From: Pseudomonas sp. WN033
Lineage (GTDB): Bacteria; Pseudomonadota; Gammaproteobacteria; Pseudomonadales; Pseudomonadaceae
Direction of reading: 5' to 3'
Length of the DNA stretch: 64,000 nt
NCBI GenBank assembly: GCA_002287035.1
Contig: NSKG01000006.1
Location: forward strand, 147,674 to 211,673
This document shows positions 1 to 9,768 of this stretch, piece after piece (the first letter of the stretch is position 1; the number at the start of each line of letters is the position of its first letter). The notes below the pieces were generated by a model. That model saw only the letters and a list, made by a program, of their open reading frames with translations. It did not search any database and was not told the DNA's origin. Both the position numbers and the translations under genes were made by a program.

Positions 1-810
1 CAACGGAAAACCCAACTGACGACAGAATTGCGCGGCCAGCTCGCCACTGGCCTGCATGGCCGGAGCCCGGTGGGCGCGGATCTGCGCGCGCAGGCGCAGC
101 ATGGCCAACTGATGGGCCAGCAACTCTTCGAACGCCAGTCGGTGCTGGGCCCAGTGGCGGCCTTCCTGCAGAGCCTCCAGATCGACATCCGGCGGTGGTC
201 GGTGCAGGGTGCGTACGGCTTCGCGCAGAGCTGGCAAGTGATGTTGCTCTGCCAACTCAGGTGGCAGTAGGTCGTCCAGTGCATGGCCCTGATCCAGCCA
301 GGCCAGCGCGGCTTCGCTGAGGCTGCGCAGGCGCAGTTGTGACAATCCTTCGGTGCTTGGGTAGATCGGGGTCAGTGTTGCGGCCACTGGCGCGGTGCTG
401 TGCTCGTCGAGCTTCTGCATTTCCGGGTGGTAGATTTCCAGCCCGGAGGCGCCGGGCCGCACTTCGCCATAACAGCGCCAGCGGCTGCCGCGGCTGAGGC
501 TGGCCTTGAGCGCAGCGGAGAAGTGGTAGAAGCGCAGGCTTAGTGTGCCGCTGCCATCCTGCAGCCGGCACAACAGGCTGCGGCGTCGGCCCATGACCAC
601 ATCGGCGCCGAGCACCAGGCCCTCGATCACCGCATCGGTGCCGGGCCGCAGGGCGCCAATTGGGGTGATCCGGGTCCGGTCCTGATAGCGCAGCGGCAGA
701 TGGAACAACACATCCTGAACGTTGCGCAGGCCGAGTTTTTCGAGCTTTTCGGCCAGCGCTGGCCCTACGCCCTTGAGCGCGGTCAGCGGGGTGATCGGCG
801 TCCGACTCAA
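1..810 (-). CDS. recG: ATP-dependent DNA helicase RecG, N-terminal part (runs off the left edge)
   Basis: RecG is the junction-specific helicase that remodels stalled forks and Holliday junctions. The first 270 codons are open to the window edge and hold the N-terminal wedge/OB region: an early TALKGVGPALAEKL segment, then LFHLPLRYQDRTR, and an OB-fold stretch with GSGTLSLRFYHF. The helicase motifs lie outside the window. No ATG fits the conserved N-terminus; the natural start is TTG at 810, which overlaps the oxyR stop (TTGA), so translation is probably coupled to oxyR. The oxyR-recG order matches P. aeruginosa (from memory). Identity is firm; the start codon is an inference. Confidence 0.88.
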   Translation of the reverse strand, partial: MSRTPITPLTALKGVGPALAEKLEKLGLRNVQDVLFHLPLRYQDRTRITPIGALRPGTDAVIEGLVLGADVVMGRRRSLLCRLQDGSGTLSLRFYHFSAALKASLSRGSRWRCYGEVRPGASGLEIYHPEMQKLDEHSTAPVAATLTPIYPSTEGLSQLRLRSLSEAALAWLDQGHALDDLLPPELAEQHHLPALREAVRTLHRPPPDVDLEALQEGRHWAQHRLAFEELLAHQLAMLRLRAQIRAHRAPAMQASGELAAQFCRQLGFPL

Positions 811-1718
811 TGTGGCTGGCTGACCGAGCACAGGCGGATCGAGTCGCTCAGCATTTCGATCGCTTTGGGCCGTGGGAAGCTGGCGCGCCAGGCGATGGCG
901 ACGGTGCGATAGGGCACAGGGCTCTGGAACTGCTTGGTGACCAGCAGATCGGAGCTGTAGTAGCGGTCATCGGCGGCGGACATCGGCAGTACGGTCATGC
1001 CGATACCGGAGGCGACCATATGGCGAATGGTTTCCAGTGAGCTGGACTCGACCGTGGTGTGCTTGTGCTGTTCTTCGCTCTTGCGGATGCTCGGGCAGGC
1101 TTCCAGTACCTGATCGCGGAAACAGTGACCCTCTCCGAGCAGCAACAGCTTGTTGTCATCCAGCTCATCCAGGCTGACATGGTCGCGCTTGGCCCAGGGG
1201 TGGCTGGACGGGATCAGCAGGCTGAACGGCTCATCGTACAATGGCTTGGTCAGTACGTCGGGCTCATTGAACGGCAGCGCGATGATGATGGCGTCGAGTT
1301 CGCCATTGCGCAGCTTGTCGCGCAGGATATGGGTGAAATTTTCTTCGATATACAGCGGCATTTCCGGCGCCACCCGGTGCAACTGCGGGACCAGGTGGGG
1401 GAACAGGTAGGGGCCGATGGTGTAGATGGCGCCGACCTTGAGCGGAGCCGCCAGCTGATTTTTGCCGGTACTGGCCAGTTCGCGAATGGCCAGGGCTTCT
1501 TCCAGCACTTTTTGCGCCTGGGTGACGATCTTCTGGCCGATTGGCGTAACCCGCACGGCACTTTTGCTGCGCTCGAAGATCATCACGCCCAGCTCGTCTT
1601 CCAGTTTTTTCACCCCGACACTCAGCGTGGGCTGGGACACGTGGCAGCGTTCGGCAGCGTGGCCAAAGTGCTGTTCCTGGGCCAGGGTAACGATGTAACG
1701 CAGTTCGGTCAGGGTCAT
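807..1718 (-). CDS. oxyR: LysR-family hydrogen peroxide sensor OxyR
   Basis: OxyR is the cytoplasmic transcription factor that activates catalase, alkyl hydroperoxide reductase and related genes when peroxide oxidises it. The 303 residues have an N-terminal winged helix-turn-helix (about 1-60, with HFGHAAERCHVSQPTLS) and a substrate-binding-like regulatory domain. The two redox cysteines are present at 199 and 208 in GHCFRDQVLEAC, the exact spacing of the sensing disulfide. The stop overlaps the probable TTG start of recG. The gene is divergent from the epimerase-like gene, with a 79-bp shared intergenic region that could carry an autoregulatory site. Confidence 0.96.
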   Translation of the reverse strand: MTLTELRYIVTLAQEQHFGHAAERCHVSQPTLSVGVKKLEDELGVMIFERSKSAVRVTPIGQKIVTQAQKVLEEALAIRELASTGKNQLAAPLKVGAIYTIGPYLFPHLVPQLHRVAPEMPLYIEENFTHILRDKLRNGELDAIIIALPFNEPDVLTKPLYDEPFSLLIPSSHPWAKRDHVSLDELDDNKLLLLGEGHCFRDQVLEACPSIRKSEEQHKHTTVESSSLETIRHMVASGIGMTVLPMSAADDRYYSSDLLVTKQFQSPVPYRTVAIAWRASFPRPKAIEMLSDSIRLCSVSQPH

Positions 1719-1752
1719 GGCGTTATACTGCCTGCGGTGAAAGTCGGACTAG

Positions 1753-1788
1753 GATCGATAGTTCGTAGCATAGCGCCTTGATCGATAG
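1753..1788. promoter_or_regulatory. Direct repeat GATCGATAG in the oxyR/epimerase intergenic region
   Basis: GATCGATAG occurs at 1753-1761 and again at 1780-1788, with a further ATAG between them. OxyR contacts ATAG-type half-sites at helical spacing, so this could be an autoregulatory OxyR site. That reading is inference; the repeat itself is plainly visible. Confidence 0.3.
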
Positions 1789-1797
1789 AGGAAAACA

Positions 1798-2658
1798 ATG
1801 AAACGGGTTCTGGTGGCAGGATGTGGAGATCTGGGGTCAGCACTGGCTTTGCGCCTGCTGGCACGCGGCTGGCAGGTTTATGGTCTGCGCCGTGACACCT
1901 CTGGGCTGGCGCCCGGAATAGAGCCGTTGACGGCGGATCTGTGCGAGCCGCAGCAACCTGCCGGGTGGCCGGTCCAGATCGACTATGTAATCTACTGTCC
2001 GGCCGCTGGGCGGCGTGATCCGGAGTTGTATCAGCGTTTGTATGTGGATGGTTTGCGCCACCTGCTGGGCTGGTTGGCCCAGAACAAGCGCAAGCCGCGT
2101 TACCTGTTGCAGGTCTCCAGCACCGCCGTCTATGCCCAGGCCGATGGTCAGTGGGTCAGTGAGAACAGTCCGGCGCTGGCGGCCAGCGACACCGGCCGCT
2201 TGTTGCTGGCCGCTGAGGATCTGGCTCTGCGCAGCGGTATTCCAGCCTCGGTGGTGCGCCTGGCCGGCATCTATGGTCCGGGGCGGACCCGGTTGATTGA
2301 GCAGGTGCGGGCAGGCCTGCAGGTATCGGCTGAGCCGGCCCAGTACACCAACCGCATCCACCGTGACGATGCCGCCGCGCTGCTTGAACATTTGCTGTTG
2401 TTGGCCGATCAGGACGAATTGCTGGCACCCTGTTACCTGGGCGTGGACGACGAGCCGGCAGCCATGCACGAGGTAGCGGCCTGGCTGGCTGGACAGCTGG
2501 GGGTTGAGTCGCGTGAAGATGGGCCGGTCAGCACCCGCGTAGGCAGCAAGCGCTGCAGTAATGCCCTGGCGCGCGAAAGTGGCTGGGCGCCGCAGTATCC
2601 GAGTTATCGGGAGGGTTACGCCGCCCTGCTTGGGGAGCAGGGCGGCGCTGGTAGCTGA
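1798..2658 (+). CDS. NAD(P)-dependent epimerase/dehydratase-like SDR protein
   Basis: An extended short-chain dehydrogenase/reductase of 286 residues, resembling the YeeZ-type atypical SDRs. The N-terminus MKRVLVAGCGDLGSALALRL is a Rossmann dinucleotide-binding motif; QVSSTAVYAQADGQWVSE has the SS-x-VY pattern of NAD-dependent epimerases, although a clear YxxxK pair is not seen, which is typical of the atypical subgroup. Substrate unknown. The ATG at 1798 is preceded by GAGGAAAAC. It is divergent from oxyR and convergent with ridA, with which it shares a palindrome over the stop codons. Confidence 0.75.
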   Translation: MKRVLVAGCGDLGSALALRLLARGWQVYGLRRDTSGLAPGIEPLTADLCEPQQPAGWPVQIDYVIYCPAAGRRDPELYQRLYVDGLRHLLGWLAQNKRKPRYLLQVSSTAVYAQADGQWVSENSPALAASDTGRLLLAAEDLALRSGIPASVVRLAGIYGPGRTRLIEQVRAGLQVSAEPAQYTNRIHRDDAAALLEHLLLLADQDELLAPCYLGVDDEPAAMHEVAAWLAGQLGVESREDGPVSTRVGSKRCSNALARESGWAPQYPSYREGYAALLGEQGGAGS

Positions 2659-2672
2659 CAGTAACTGTCAGC
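2654..2672. terminator. Palindrome over two convergent stop codons
   Basis: GCTGACAG-TAA-CTGTCAGC is a perfect 8-bp stem with a 3-nt loop. It contains the stop of the plus-strand epimerase gene (2656-2658) and the stop of ridA (2668-2670). There is no U-run on either side, so if it terminates transcription it is not a classic intrinsic terminator. Confidence 0.4.
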
Positions 2673-3048
2673 CGACCACCATCACCCCATCCATTTCCAC
2701 CGGCACGCCCTTGGGCAGGGCGGCGACGCCGATCGCGGCGCGGGCCGGGTAGGGCTGCTTGAAGTAACGGGCCATGACCTCATTGACCAGGGCGAAATGA
2801 CCCAGGTCGGTGAGGAAGATGTTCAGTTTGACGATGTCCTGCAGGCTACCGCCAGCCGCAGCGGCTACGGCGCTGAGGTTGTCGAATACCTGGCAGATCT
2901 GCGCTTCGATACCCTCGACCACTTCCATGGTTGCAGGATCAAGCGGGATTTGCCCGGACAGGTAGACGGTGTTACCGACCTTGATGGCCTGGGAGTAGGT
3001 GCCAATAGCAGCAGGCGCCTGGTCACTGGTGATGACTTGCTTGTTCAT
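2668..3048 (-). CDS. ridA: RidA family reactive enamine/imine deaminase
   Basis: RidA hydrolyses reactive 2-aminoacrylate and related enamines from PLP-dependent enzymes, protecting the cell. The 126-residue length is normal for this small trimeric family. Visible family features are [23 protein letters not shown] near the N-terminus and the conserved arginine in [20 protein letters not shown] near the C-terminus. It lies 18 bp after spoT on the same strand, so it is probably the last gene of gmk-rpoZ-spoT-ridA, as in other pseudomonads. Confidence 0.93.
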   Translation of the reverse strand: MNKQVITSDQAPAAIGTYSQAIKVGNTVYLSGQIPLDPATMEVVEGIEAQICQVFDNLSAVAAAAGGSLQDIVKLNIFLTDLGHFALVNEVMARYFKQPYPARAAIGVAALPKGVPVEMDGVMVVG

Positions 3049-3066
3049 GGAATCTCCAGATCGGAT

Positions 3067-5202
3067 TCAGTTTTTCAGGCGGGTGATTCGCATCACCCCG
3101 TTGAGGGCGCGAATGCGCTTGATCAGTTGTGACAGGTGCAGGCGGTCACGCACCCGGACTACCAGTTGCACCACGCTGACCCGGCCGTCGCGCTCATCGA
3201 CACTGATCTTGTCGATGCTGGCGTCGGCCACGGTAATGCTGGTGGCGAGCTGGGCGATGATGCCGCGCTGGTGCTCCAGCTCGACCTTGAGTTCGACGGT
3301 GAATTCGCCGCTGACGTCCTTGTCCCAGGTCAGATGCAGGGTCTTTTCGGTATTGTGCCGGCTGTCAGCCAGGTTCTTGCAGTTTTCCTGGTGGATTACC
3401 ATGCCCTTGCCGGAGGACAGGTAGCCGACGATCGGATCGCCGGGGATCGGGTTGCAGCAGCGGGCGAAGCTGATCACCAGGCCTTCGGTACCACGGATTG
3501 CCAGTGGCTTTTCGCGGCTGTTGGGTTCGGCGACCTCGGGTTTGGCGGTTTCAGTCTCGACGCTATCGCGTTCCAGCAGGCGGCGGGCGACCACATAGGC
3601 CATGCGGTTGCCCAGGCCGATATCGGCCAGCAGGTCTTCCATCAGCTCCAGGCCACAGTCGTTCAGAACTTGTTGGACATGGGGCTCGGGAATGTCGGCC
3701 AGACAGGTATCGAAGCTGGCCAGAACCTTGTCGAGCAGGCGCTCGCCGAGGGCGATTGACTCGGAGTGGCGCTGATGCTTGAGGAAATGGCGGATGTTGC
3801 CACGGGCCTTGCCGGTGATGACGAAGCTGAGCCAGGCCGGGTTCGGGCGGGCGCCGGGCGCGGTGATGATCTCCACCGTCTGGCCGCTCTGCAAGGGTTC
3901 GGACAGCGGCGCCAGGCGTCGATTGACCCGACAGGCGATGCAGCTGTTGCCGATGTCGGTGTGTACCGCGTAGGCGAAATCGACTGGGGTCGAACCCTTT
4001 GGCAGCTCCATGATCCGGCCTTTGGGGGTGAAGATGTAGACCTCGTCAGGGAACAGGTCGATCTTCACGTTCTCGATGAACTCCAGCGAGTTGCCGGCCC
4101 GCTGCTGCAACTCCAGTACACCTTTGAGCCATTGCCGGGTGCGGGCATGGTTGCCGTTGAGCACTTCGTCCTTGGATTTGTACAGCCAGTGGGCGGCGAT
4201 GCCATTGTTGGCCAGCTCTTCCATTTCCTCGGTGCGGATCTGGATTTCGATCGGTACCCCGTGCATGCCGAACAGAGTGGTGTGCAGCGACTGGTAGCCG
4301 TTGGCCTTGGGAATCGCGATGTAATCCTTGAAGCGCCCGGGGAACGGCTTGTACAGACTGTGCACGGCGCCCAGCGTGCGATAGCAGGTGTCGGCCTTGT
4401 CGACGATGATGCGGAAGGCGTAAACGTCCATGATCTCGTTGAACGCTTTGCGTTTGCCGCGCATCTTCTGGTAGATGCCATACAGGTGCTTTTCGCGGCC
4501 CATTACCTTGCCCGGCAGGCCCTCGCGCTCGAGCAGACTCTGCAGCGACTCAAGAATCTTGTTCAGCAGTTCCTTGCGATTGCCACGGGCGTTGCGTACG
4601 GCGCGCTCGATCAGTTGCGAGCGCATCGGATACATGGCCCGAAAGCCCAGGTCCTCGAACTCGGTGCTGAGGCTGTGGATCCCCAGTCGCTGGGCGATGG
4701 GTGCGTAGATCTCCAGGGTTTCCTTGGCGATCCGGCGACGTTTGGCCGGTTGCAGCGCGCCCAGGGTGCGCATGTTGTGCAACCGGTCGGCCAGCTTGAC
4801 CAGGATCACCCGGATGTCCCGGGCCATGGCCAGGGCCATCTTCTGGAAGTTCTCGGCCTGGGCCTCGGCCTTGGTTTCGAAGTTCATCTGGGTCAGCTTG
4901 CTGACCCCGTCGACCAGATCGGCCACGGTTTCGCCAAACTGCTGAGTCAGGGCGTCCTTGGGGATTCCGGTGTCTTCGATAACGTCGTGCAGCATGGCGG
5001 CCATCAGGCTCTGATGGTCCATGTGCATGTCGGCAAGGATATGGGCGACCGCCAGCGGATGGGTGACGTAGGGTTCACCGCTGCGGCGGGTCTGGCCGTC
5101 GTGGGCCTGCTCGGCGTAGTAGTAGGCGCGCCGGACCAGATTGATCTGCTCCGGCTCCAGATAACTGCCAAGTCGGTCGGCGAAGGTCTCTATGCTGGAC
5201 AT
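3067..5202 (-). CDS. spoT: Bifunctional (p)ppGpp synthetase/hydrolase SpoT
   Basis: SpoT sets the level of the alarmone (p)ppGpp, mainly by hydrolysis, under carbon, fatty acid and iron stress. The 711 residues show, in order, an HD hydrolase domain (His72-Asp73 in MLHDVIEDTG), a synthetase domain (RFKDYIAIPKANGYQSLHT), a TGS domain (IFTPKGRIMELPKGSTPVDF), a zinc-finger/helical segment (SFARCCNPIPGD) and a C-terminal ACT domain. Both catalytic halves look complete. It follows rpoZ by 64 bp. Start at 5202 fits the family N-terminus. Confidence 0.97.
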   Translation of the reverse strand: MSSIETFADRLGSYLEPEQINLVRRAYYYAEQAHDGQTRRSGEPYVTHPLAVAHILADMHMDHQSLMAAMLHDVIEDTGIPKDALTQQFGETVADLVDGVSKLTQMNFETKAEAQAENFQKMALAMARDIRVILVKLADRLHNMRTLGALQPAKRRRIAKETLEIYAPIAQRLGIHSLSTEFEDLGFRAMYPMRSQLIERAVRNARGNRKELLNKILESLQSLLEREGLPGKVMGREKHLYGIYQKMRGKRKAFNEIMDVYAFRIIVDKADTCYRTLGAVHSLYKPFPGRFKDYIAIPKANGYQSLHTTLFGMHGVPIEIQIRTEEMEELANNGIAAHWLYKSKDEVLNGNHARTRQWLKGVLELQQRAGNSLEFIENVKIDLFPDEVYIFTPKGRIMELPKGSTPVDFAYAVHTDIGNSCIACRVNRRLAPLSEPLQSGQTVEIITAPGARPNPAWLSFVITGKARGNIRHFLKHQRHSESIALGERLLDKVLASFDTCLADIPEPHVQQVLNDCGLELMEDLLADIGLGNRMAYVVARRLLERDSVETETAKPEVAEPNSREKPLAIRGTEGLVISFARCCNPIPGDPIVGYLSSGKGMVIHQENCKNLADSRHNTEKTLHLTWDKDVSGEFTVELKVELEHQRGIIAQLATSITVADASIDKISVDERDGRVSVVQLVVRVRDRLHLSQLIKRIRALNGVMRITRLKN

Positions 5203-5267
5203 GCAGTCCTCCCCTGGCCGCGGAAGCGGCTCTTAACGCTGGGGCAGGCAGACCTTCGCAATCGGCT

Positions 5268-5528
5268 TTACTCCGCGGTGAATTCGGATTCCAGCGAGTA
5301 CAACGGCTCCTGCTGATCCTGCAGGGCTTCTTCAGCCAGGATCTCATTGGAGACCAGGCCTTCAGCGATTTCCCGCAGGGCTACTACGGTGGGCTTGTCG
5401 TTTTCCCAAGCGACCTTGGGATCCTTGCCGCCGGTGGCGATTTGACGCGCACGTTTGGTGGCCAGCATGACCAGTTCGAAACGGTTATCTACATTTTCCA
5501 GGCAGTCTTCAACGGTGACGCGGGCCAT
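5268..5528 (-). CDS. rpoZ: DNA-directed RNA polymerase omega subunit
   Basis: Omega helps assemble and stabilise the beta-prime subunit of RNA polymerase and can transmit ppGpp effects. The 86-residue protein begins [20 protein letters not shown] and contains the conserved [12 protein letters not shown] segment. It sits between gmk and spoT, the usual gammaproteobacterial arrangement that links transcription machinery with alarmone metabolism. Confidence 0.97.
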   Translation of the reverse strand: MARVTVEDCLENVDNRFELVMLATKRARQIATGGKDPKVAWENDKPTVVALREIAEGLVSNEILAEEALQDQQEPLYSLESEFTAE

Positions 5529-5612
5529 GGTGTACTCCGGGGACGGCTAGCATAAAGAAACAGGCGCATTCCGCTCGGGAATGCTGGACCTGACAGTCTA
5601 CTGAATCGCCGG

Positions 5613-6554
<942 letters not shown>

Positions 6555-6804
6555 CTAAAACTTGCGGCTCTTTGTTTTGGGTGTGTTTTGCATATAAAGA
6601 AGAATACGCTGAAATAGCCGGCTTGACGGGGTTTTGGCGTCAGCAAAACTTCGGCAAAAAAAGTTGCCATAGAAAAAAACAATTATTATTACCGCGGTTG
6701 CCCCCTTGAAAACCCCCTTTCTTCTGCGCATTCTGTGCGCAAGTTGGACACCCAAAGCTTAGTGCACCTCTTCGAGTGCAGCCCCGCACCGCAAAATAAA
6801 TCCC

Positions 6805-6814
6805 ACAAGGACGT
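6805..6814 (+). promoter_or_regulatory. Possible RsmA/CsrA binding site in the algD leader
   Basis: ACAAGGACGT matches the CsrA/RsmA consensus ACARGGAUGU at all but one position. A second GGA lies in the ribosome-binding site (GGAGGGA, about 6860). Paired GGA motifs, one over the Shine-Dalgarno, are the usual geometry for translational repression. Inference from sequence only. Confidence 0.35.
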
Positions 6815-6872
6815 CGGGTTTGGCTTTCGTCTTTTTTTACTCATTGCCAAATAACCATGGAGGGATATTCCC

Positions 6873-8183
6873 ATGAATATCAGCATTTTCGGTTTGGGGT
6901 ATGTTGGTGCAGTCTGTGCCGGCTGCTTGTCATCGCGTGGACATCATGTTGTTGGTGTTGATGTTTCACAAACCAAGATCGATCTGATCAACCAGGGTAA
7001 ATCTCCTATTGTTGAACCGGGCCTGGAAGAACTGTTGCAGGCCGGATTGCAGTCCGGGCGTTTGCGCGGTACGACCGATGTCCAGGAAGCGGTATTGAGC
7101 ACTGATCTGTCGTTTGTCTGCGTCGGTACACCGAGCAAACGCAACGGTGACCTGGATCTGACCTACATGGAGATCGTCTGCCGGCAAATCGGTGAAGTGC
7201 TGCGCGACAAGTCCGATCGTCACACCGTGGTAATCCGCAGTACCGTATTGCCGGGCACCGTGCACAATGTGGTGATTCCGGCGCTGGAAGCCACCTCCGG
7301 CAAGAAGGCCGGTGAAGACTTCGGGGTGGCAGTGAACCCGGAGTTTCTGCGCGAAAGTACCGCAATCAAGGATTACGACTTCCCGGCCATGACCGTGATC
7401 GGTGAGTACGACCAGCTTTCCGGCGATCTGCTCGAAGAGCTGTACCGCGATCTGGATGCGCCAATCTTCCGCAAGAGCATTCCGCTGGCGGAAATGATCA
7501 AGTACACCTGCAATGTCTGGCATGCGGCCAAGGTGACCTTCGCCAACGAAATCGGCAACATCGCCAAGGCTTGTGGCGTCGATGGCCGCGAAGTCATGGA
7601 TATCGTCTGCCAGGACCACAAGCTCAATATCTCCCGTTACTACCTGCGCCCCGGGTTTGCCTTCGGCGGCTCCTGTCTGCCCAAGGACGTGCGGGCGTTG
7701 ACCTATCGCGCCGGGCAACTGGATGTCGAGCATCCGATGCTGGCCGGGATCATGCCAAGCAACCGTTATCAGGTTGATCGTGCCTTTGACCTGATCAGCC
7801 GCCATGACAAGCGCAAGGTCGGCATGCTGGGACTGAGCTTCAAGGCCGGCACCGACGATCTGCGTGAGAGCCCACTGGTCGAGCTGGCAGAAAAACTGAT
7901 CGGCAAGGGCTATGACCTGCGTATCTACGACCAGAACGTCGAGTACGCCCGGGTATTTGGTGCCAACAAGGAATACATCGAATCGAAGATCCCCCATGTG
8001 TCGTCGCTGCTGCACACCAGTCTCGAAGACGTGATCGCCCAGTCGGACATTATCGTGCTCGGCAATGGCGACCCGCGTTTCGGTGAGCTGGTCAAGCAGC
8101 CGCCTGAGGGCAAGCAGGTCGTTGACCTGATCGGCTTCATGGCGCAGTCGAGCAACGGCGCTCAGGAAGGGATCTGCTGGTAA
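6873..8183 (+). CDS. algD: GDP-mannose 6-dehydrogenase AlgD
   Basis: Committed step of alginate synthesis: two NAD-dependent oxidations of GDP-mannose to GDP-mannuronate in the cytoplasm. The 436 residues equal the P. aeruginosa length and are very similar to it. The N-terminal Rossmann motif is IFGLGYVGAVCAGCLSSRGH, the catalytic cysteine is Cys268 in FGGSCLPKDVRALTYRA, and the ending EGICW is the same. The start ATG follows GGAGGGATATTCCC. It heads a plus-strand cluster of twelve genes running to 22653; the next gene, algA, starts 146 bp downstream after a stem-loop. Confidence 0.98.
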   Translation: MNISIFGLGYVGAVCAGCLSSRGHHVVGVDVSQTKIDLINQGKSPIVEPGLEELLQAGLQSGRLRGTTDVQEAVLSTDLSFVCVGTPSKRNGDLDLTYMEIVCRQIGEVLRDKSDRHTVVIRSTVLPGTVHNVVIPALEATSGKKAGEDFGVAVNPEFLRESTAIKDYDFPAMTVIGEYDQLSGDLLEELYRDLDAPIFRKSIPLAEMIKYTCNVWHAAKVTFANEIGNIAKACGVDGREVMDIVCQDHKLNISRYYLRPGFAFGGSCLPKDVRALTYRAGQLDVEHPMLAGIMPSNRYQVDRAFDLISRHDKRKVGMLGLSFKAGTDDLRESPLVELAEKLIGKGYDLRIYDQNVEYARVFGANKEYIESKIPHVSSLLHTSLEDVIAQSDIIVLGNGDPRFGELVKQPPEGKQVVDLIGFMAQSSNGAQEGICW

Positions 8184-8202
8184 GGCGGCAACAACAATAA
8201 CG

Positions 8203-8224
8203 CAGGGGCGGCTGGCCGCCCCTG
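8203..8224 (+). other. Strong stem-loop between algD and algA
   Basis: CAGGGGCGGC-TG-GCCGCCCCTG is a perfect 10-bp GC-rich inverted repeat, 20 nt after the algD stop. No T-run follows, so it is more likely an RNA-stability or attenuation element than a full terminator. A second palindrome, AACCACC-T-GGTGGTT, lies at 8293-8307 just before algA. These make the algD-algA gap (146 bp) the only large gap in the cluster. Confidence 0.5.
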
Positions 8225-8329
8225 GCCCGGGGATGTCGGGCTTTCACTGCCTCGTGCAGATCAACGTGATCGGCTGTTGTGACAGTTGGGTGAACCACCT
8301 GGTGGTTTCGCATTGACATGGAGAACGAC

Positions 8330-9757
8330 ATGATTCCTCTGATTCTTTCCGGCGGTAACGGCACGCGGTTGTGGCCGCTGTCGCGCAAACTGTTTCCCAA
8401 GCAATTCCACGCCCTGACCGGCGACCACACGCTGTTCCAGCAAACCCTGCTGCGCCTGGACCTGCCGGGCGTCGAATTGCCGCTGGTGGTGTGCAACTGC
8501 GAGCACCAGTTCATCGTCGAGGAGCAACTCGACAATATTGGCCTGCGTGCGCAACAGGTACTGCTTGAGCCATTTGGCCGCAACACGGCGCCAGCCGTGG
8601 CGCTGGCGGCGTTGCAACTGGTCGAGCAGGGGCGTGATGAGCTGTTGCTGGTATTGCCGGCCGATCATCTGATCGCCAATACCCAGGCCTTCCATCAGGC
8701 CCTGGAGCGGGCCCGGCTGGCGGCCGAGCGTGGTGCGCTGGTGCTGTTCGGAGTGCCGGCCCGGCAGCCGGAAACCGGTTATGGCTACATCAAGGCCGGC
8801 GGCTCGGGTAGCGGCCCGGTACCAGGGGCGCTGGCGGTCGAGCGGTTCGTCGAGAAGCCCGATCTGGCCACCGCCCAGAGCTACGTTGATGACGGCAGCT
8901 ATTTCTGGAACAGCGGGATGTTCCTGTTCCGTTGCAGCCGTTATCTGGATGAGCTGCAGCGCCACTCCCCGGATATCTACGACACCTGCCGTCTGGCACT
9001 GGAGCGCAGCCGGCGTGAGGGCGAGAGCGTGCATATCGACCGTGAAGTGTTTGAGTGCTGCCCGGATGACTCGATCGACTACGCGGTGATGGAAAAAACC
9101 TCGGCTGCCTGTGTGGTGCCGCTGTCTGCCGGCTGGACCGATGTCGGTTCCTGGACTGCGCTGTGGGAAGTTCAGGACAAGGACGCGCGTGGCAATGTTG
9201 CCCTGGGTGACGTATTGCTGCAGGAGAGCAGCAACAACTATGTGCACGCCACCAACAAACTGGTGACGCTGATTGGGCTGGAGGATCTGGTAGTGGTTGA
9301 GACCAGGGACGCGGTGATGATCGCCCACAAGGACAAGGCCCAGCAGATCAAGGATGTCGTCAACCGCCTGGCTGCTGACGGGCGCGACGAGGTGCACCGC
9401 CATGTCCAGGTCTTCCGGCCCTGGGGCAATTACGACTCGGTGGATCTGGGTGAGCGCTTCCAGGTCAAGCGCATCACTGTCCAGCCTGGCGCCAGGCTGT
9501 CATTGCAGATGCATCACCACCGCGCGGAGCACTGGGTGGTGGTCTCCGGTACGGCGCAGGTCACCTGTGACGACAAGACCTTCCTGCTGACCGAGAACCA
9601 GTCGACCTATATCCCGGTCGCATCGGTCCATCGTCTGGCCAATCCCGGCAAGATTCCGCTGGAAATTATCGAAGTCCAGTCCGGCAGTTATCTGGGCGAA
9701 GACGATATCGAGCGGCTGGAAGATGTCTATGGCCGCACTGCGGCCCTGGCCCGTTAA
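8330..9757 (+). CDS. algA: Bifunctional mannose-1-phosphate guanylyltransferase / mannose-6-phosphate isomerase AlgA
   Basis: Performs the first step (fructose-6-P to mannose-6-P) and the third step (mannose-1-P plus GTP to GDP-mannose) of alginate precursor synthesis. The 475 residues show the N-terminal nucleotidyltransferase signature (LILSGGNGTRLWPLSR), EPFGRNTAPA, FVEKP, and a C-terminal cupin isomerase domain (QMHHHRAEHWVVVSGTAQV). The ATG at 8330 follows TGGAGAACGAC and gives the family N-terminus MIPLILSGG; the in-frame ATG at 8318 is less likely. In P. aeruginosa algA is the last gene of the operon; here it is second. alg8 begins 11 bp after it. Confidence 0.97.
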   Translation: MIPLILSGGNGTRLWPLSRKLFPKQFHALTGDHTLFQQTLLRLDLPGVELPLVVCNCEHQFIVEEQLDNIGLRAQQVLLEPFGRNTAPAVALAALQLVEQGRDELLLVLPADHLIANTQAFHQALERARLAAERGALVLFGVPARQPETGYGYIKAGGSGSGPVPGALAVERFVEKPDLATAQSYVDDGSYFWNSGMFLFRCSRYLDELQRHSPDIYDTCRLALERSRREGESVHIDREVFECCPDDSIDYAVMEKTSAACVVPLSAGWTDVGSWTALWEVQDKDARGNVALGDVLLQESSNNYVHATNKLVTLIGLEDLVVVETRDAVMIAHKDKAQQIKDVVNRLAADGRDEVHRHVQVFRPWGNYDSVDLGERFQVKRITVQPGARLSLQMHHHRAEHWVVVSGTAQVTCDDKTFLLTENQSTYIPVASVHRLANPGKIPLEIIEVQSGSYLGEDDIERLEDVYGRTAALAR

Positions 9758-9768
9758 TCGAGGACAAC

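Noticed and set aside
257..571. 104-codon minus-strand frame inside recG
   Set aside because: It is out of frame with the clear RecG reading, which is open over the whole of 1-810, and matches no family.
3766..5316. 516-codon plus-strand frame opposite spoT
   Set aside because: Long antisense frames are common in high-GC genes; SpoT on the minus strand has every conserved domain.
6645..6676. AAAACTT followed by CATAGAAA as an AlgU promoter
   Set aside because: The -10 element does not fit the consensus at 16-17 bp spacing, so it was not called as a promoter.
6555..6755. Short minus-strand frames in the algD leader
   Set aside because: No ribosome site, no family likeness and very AT-rich composition; the region is better read as regulatory.
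8261..9403. 380-codon minus-strand frame opposite algA, and similar ones opposite alg8, alg44 and algG
   Set aside because: They are shadows of proven plus-strand genes and show no domain.
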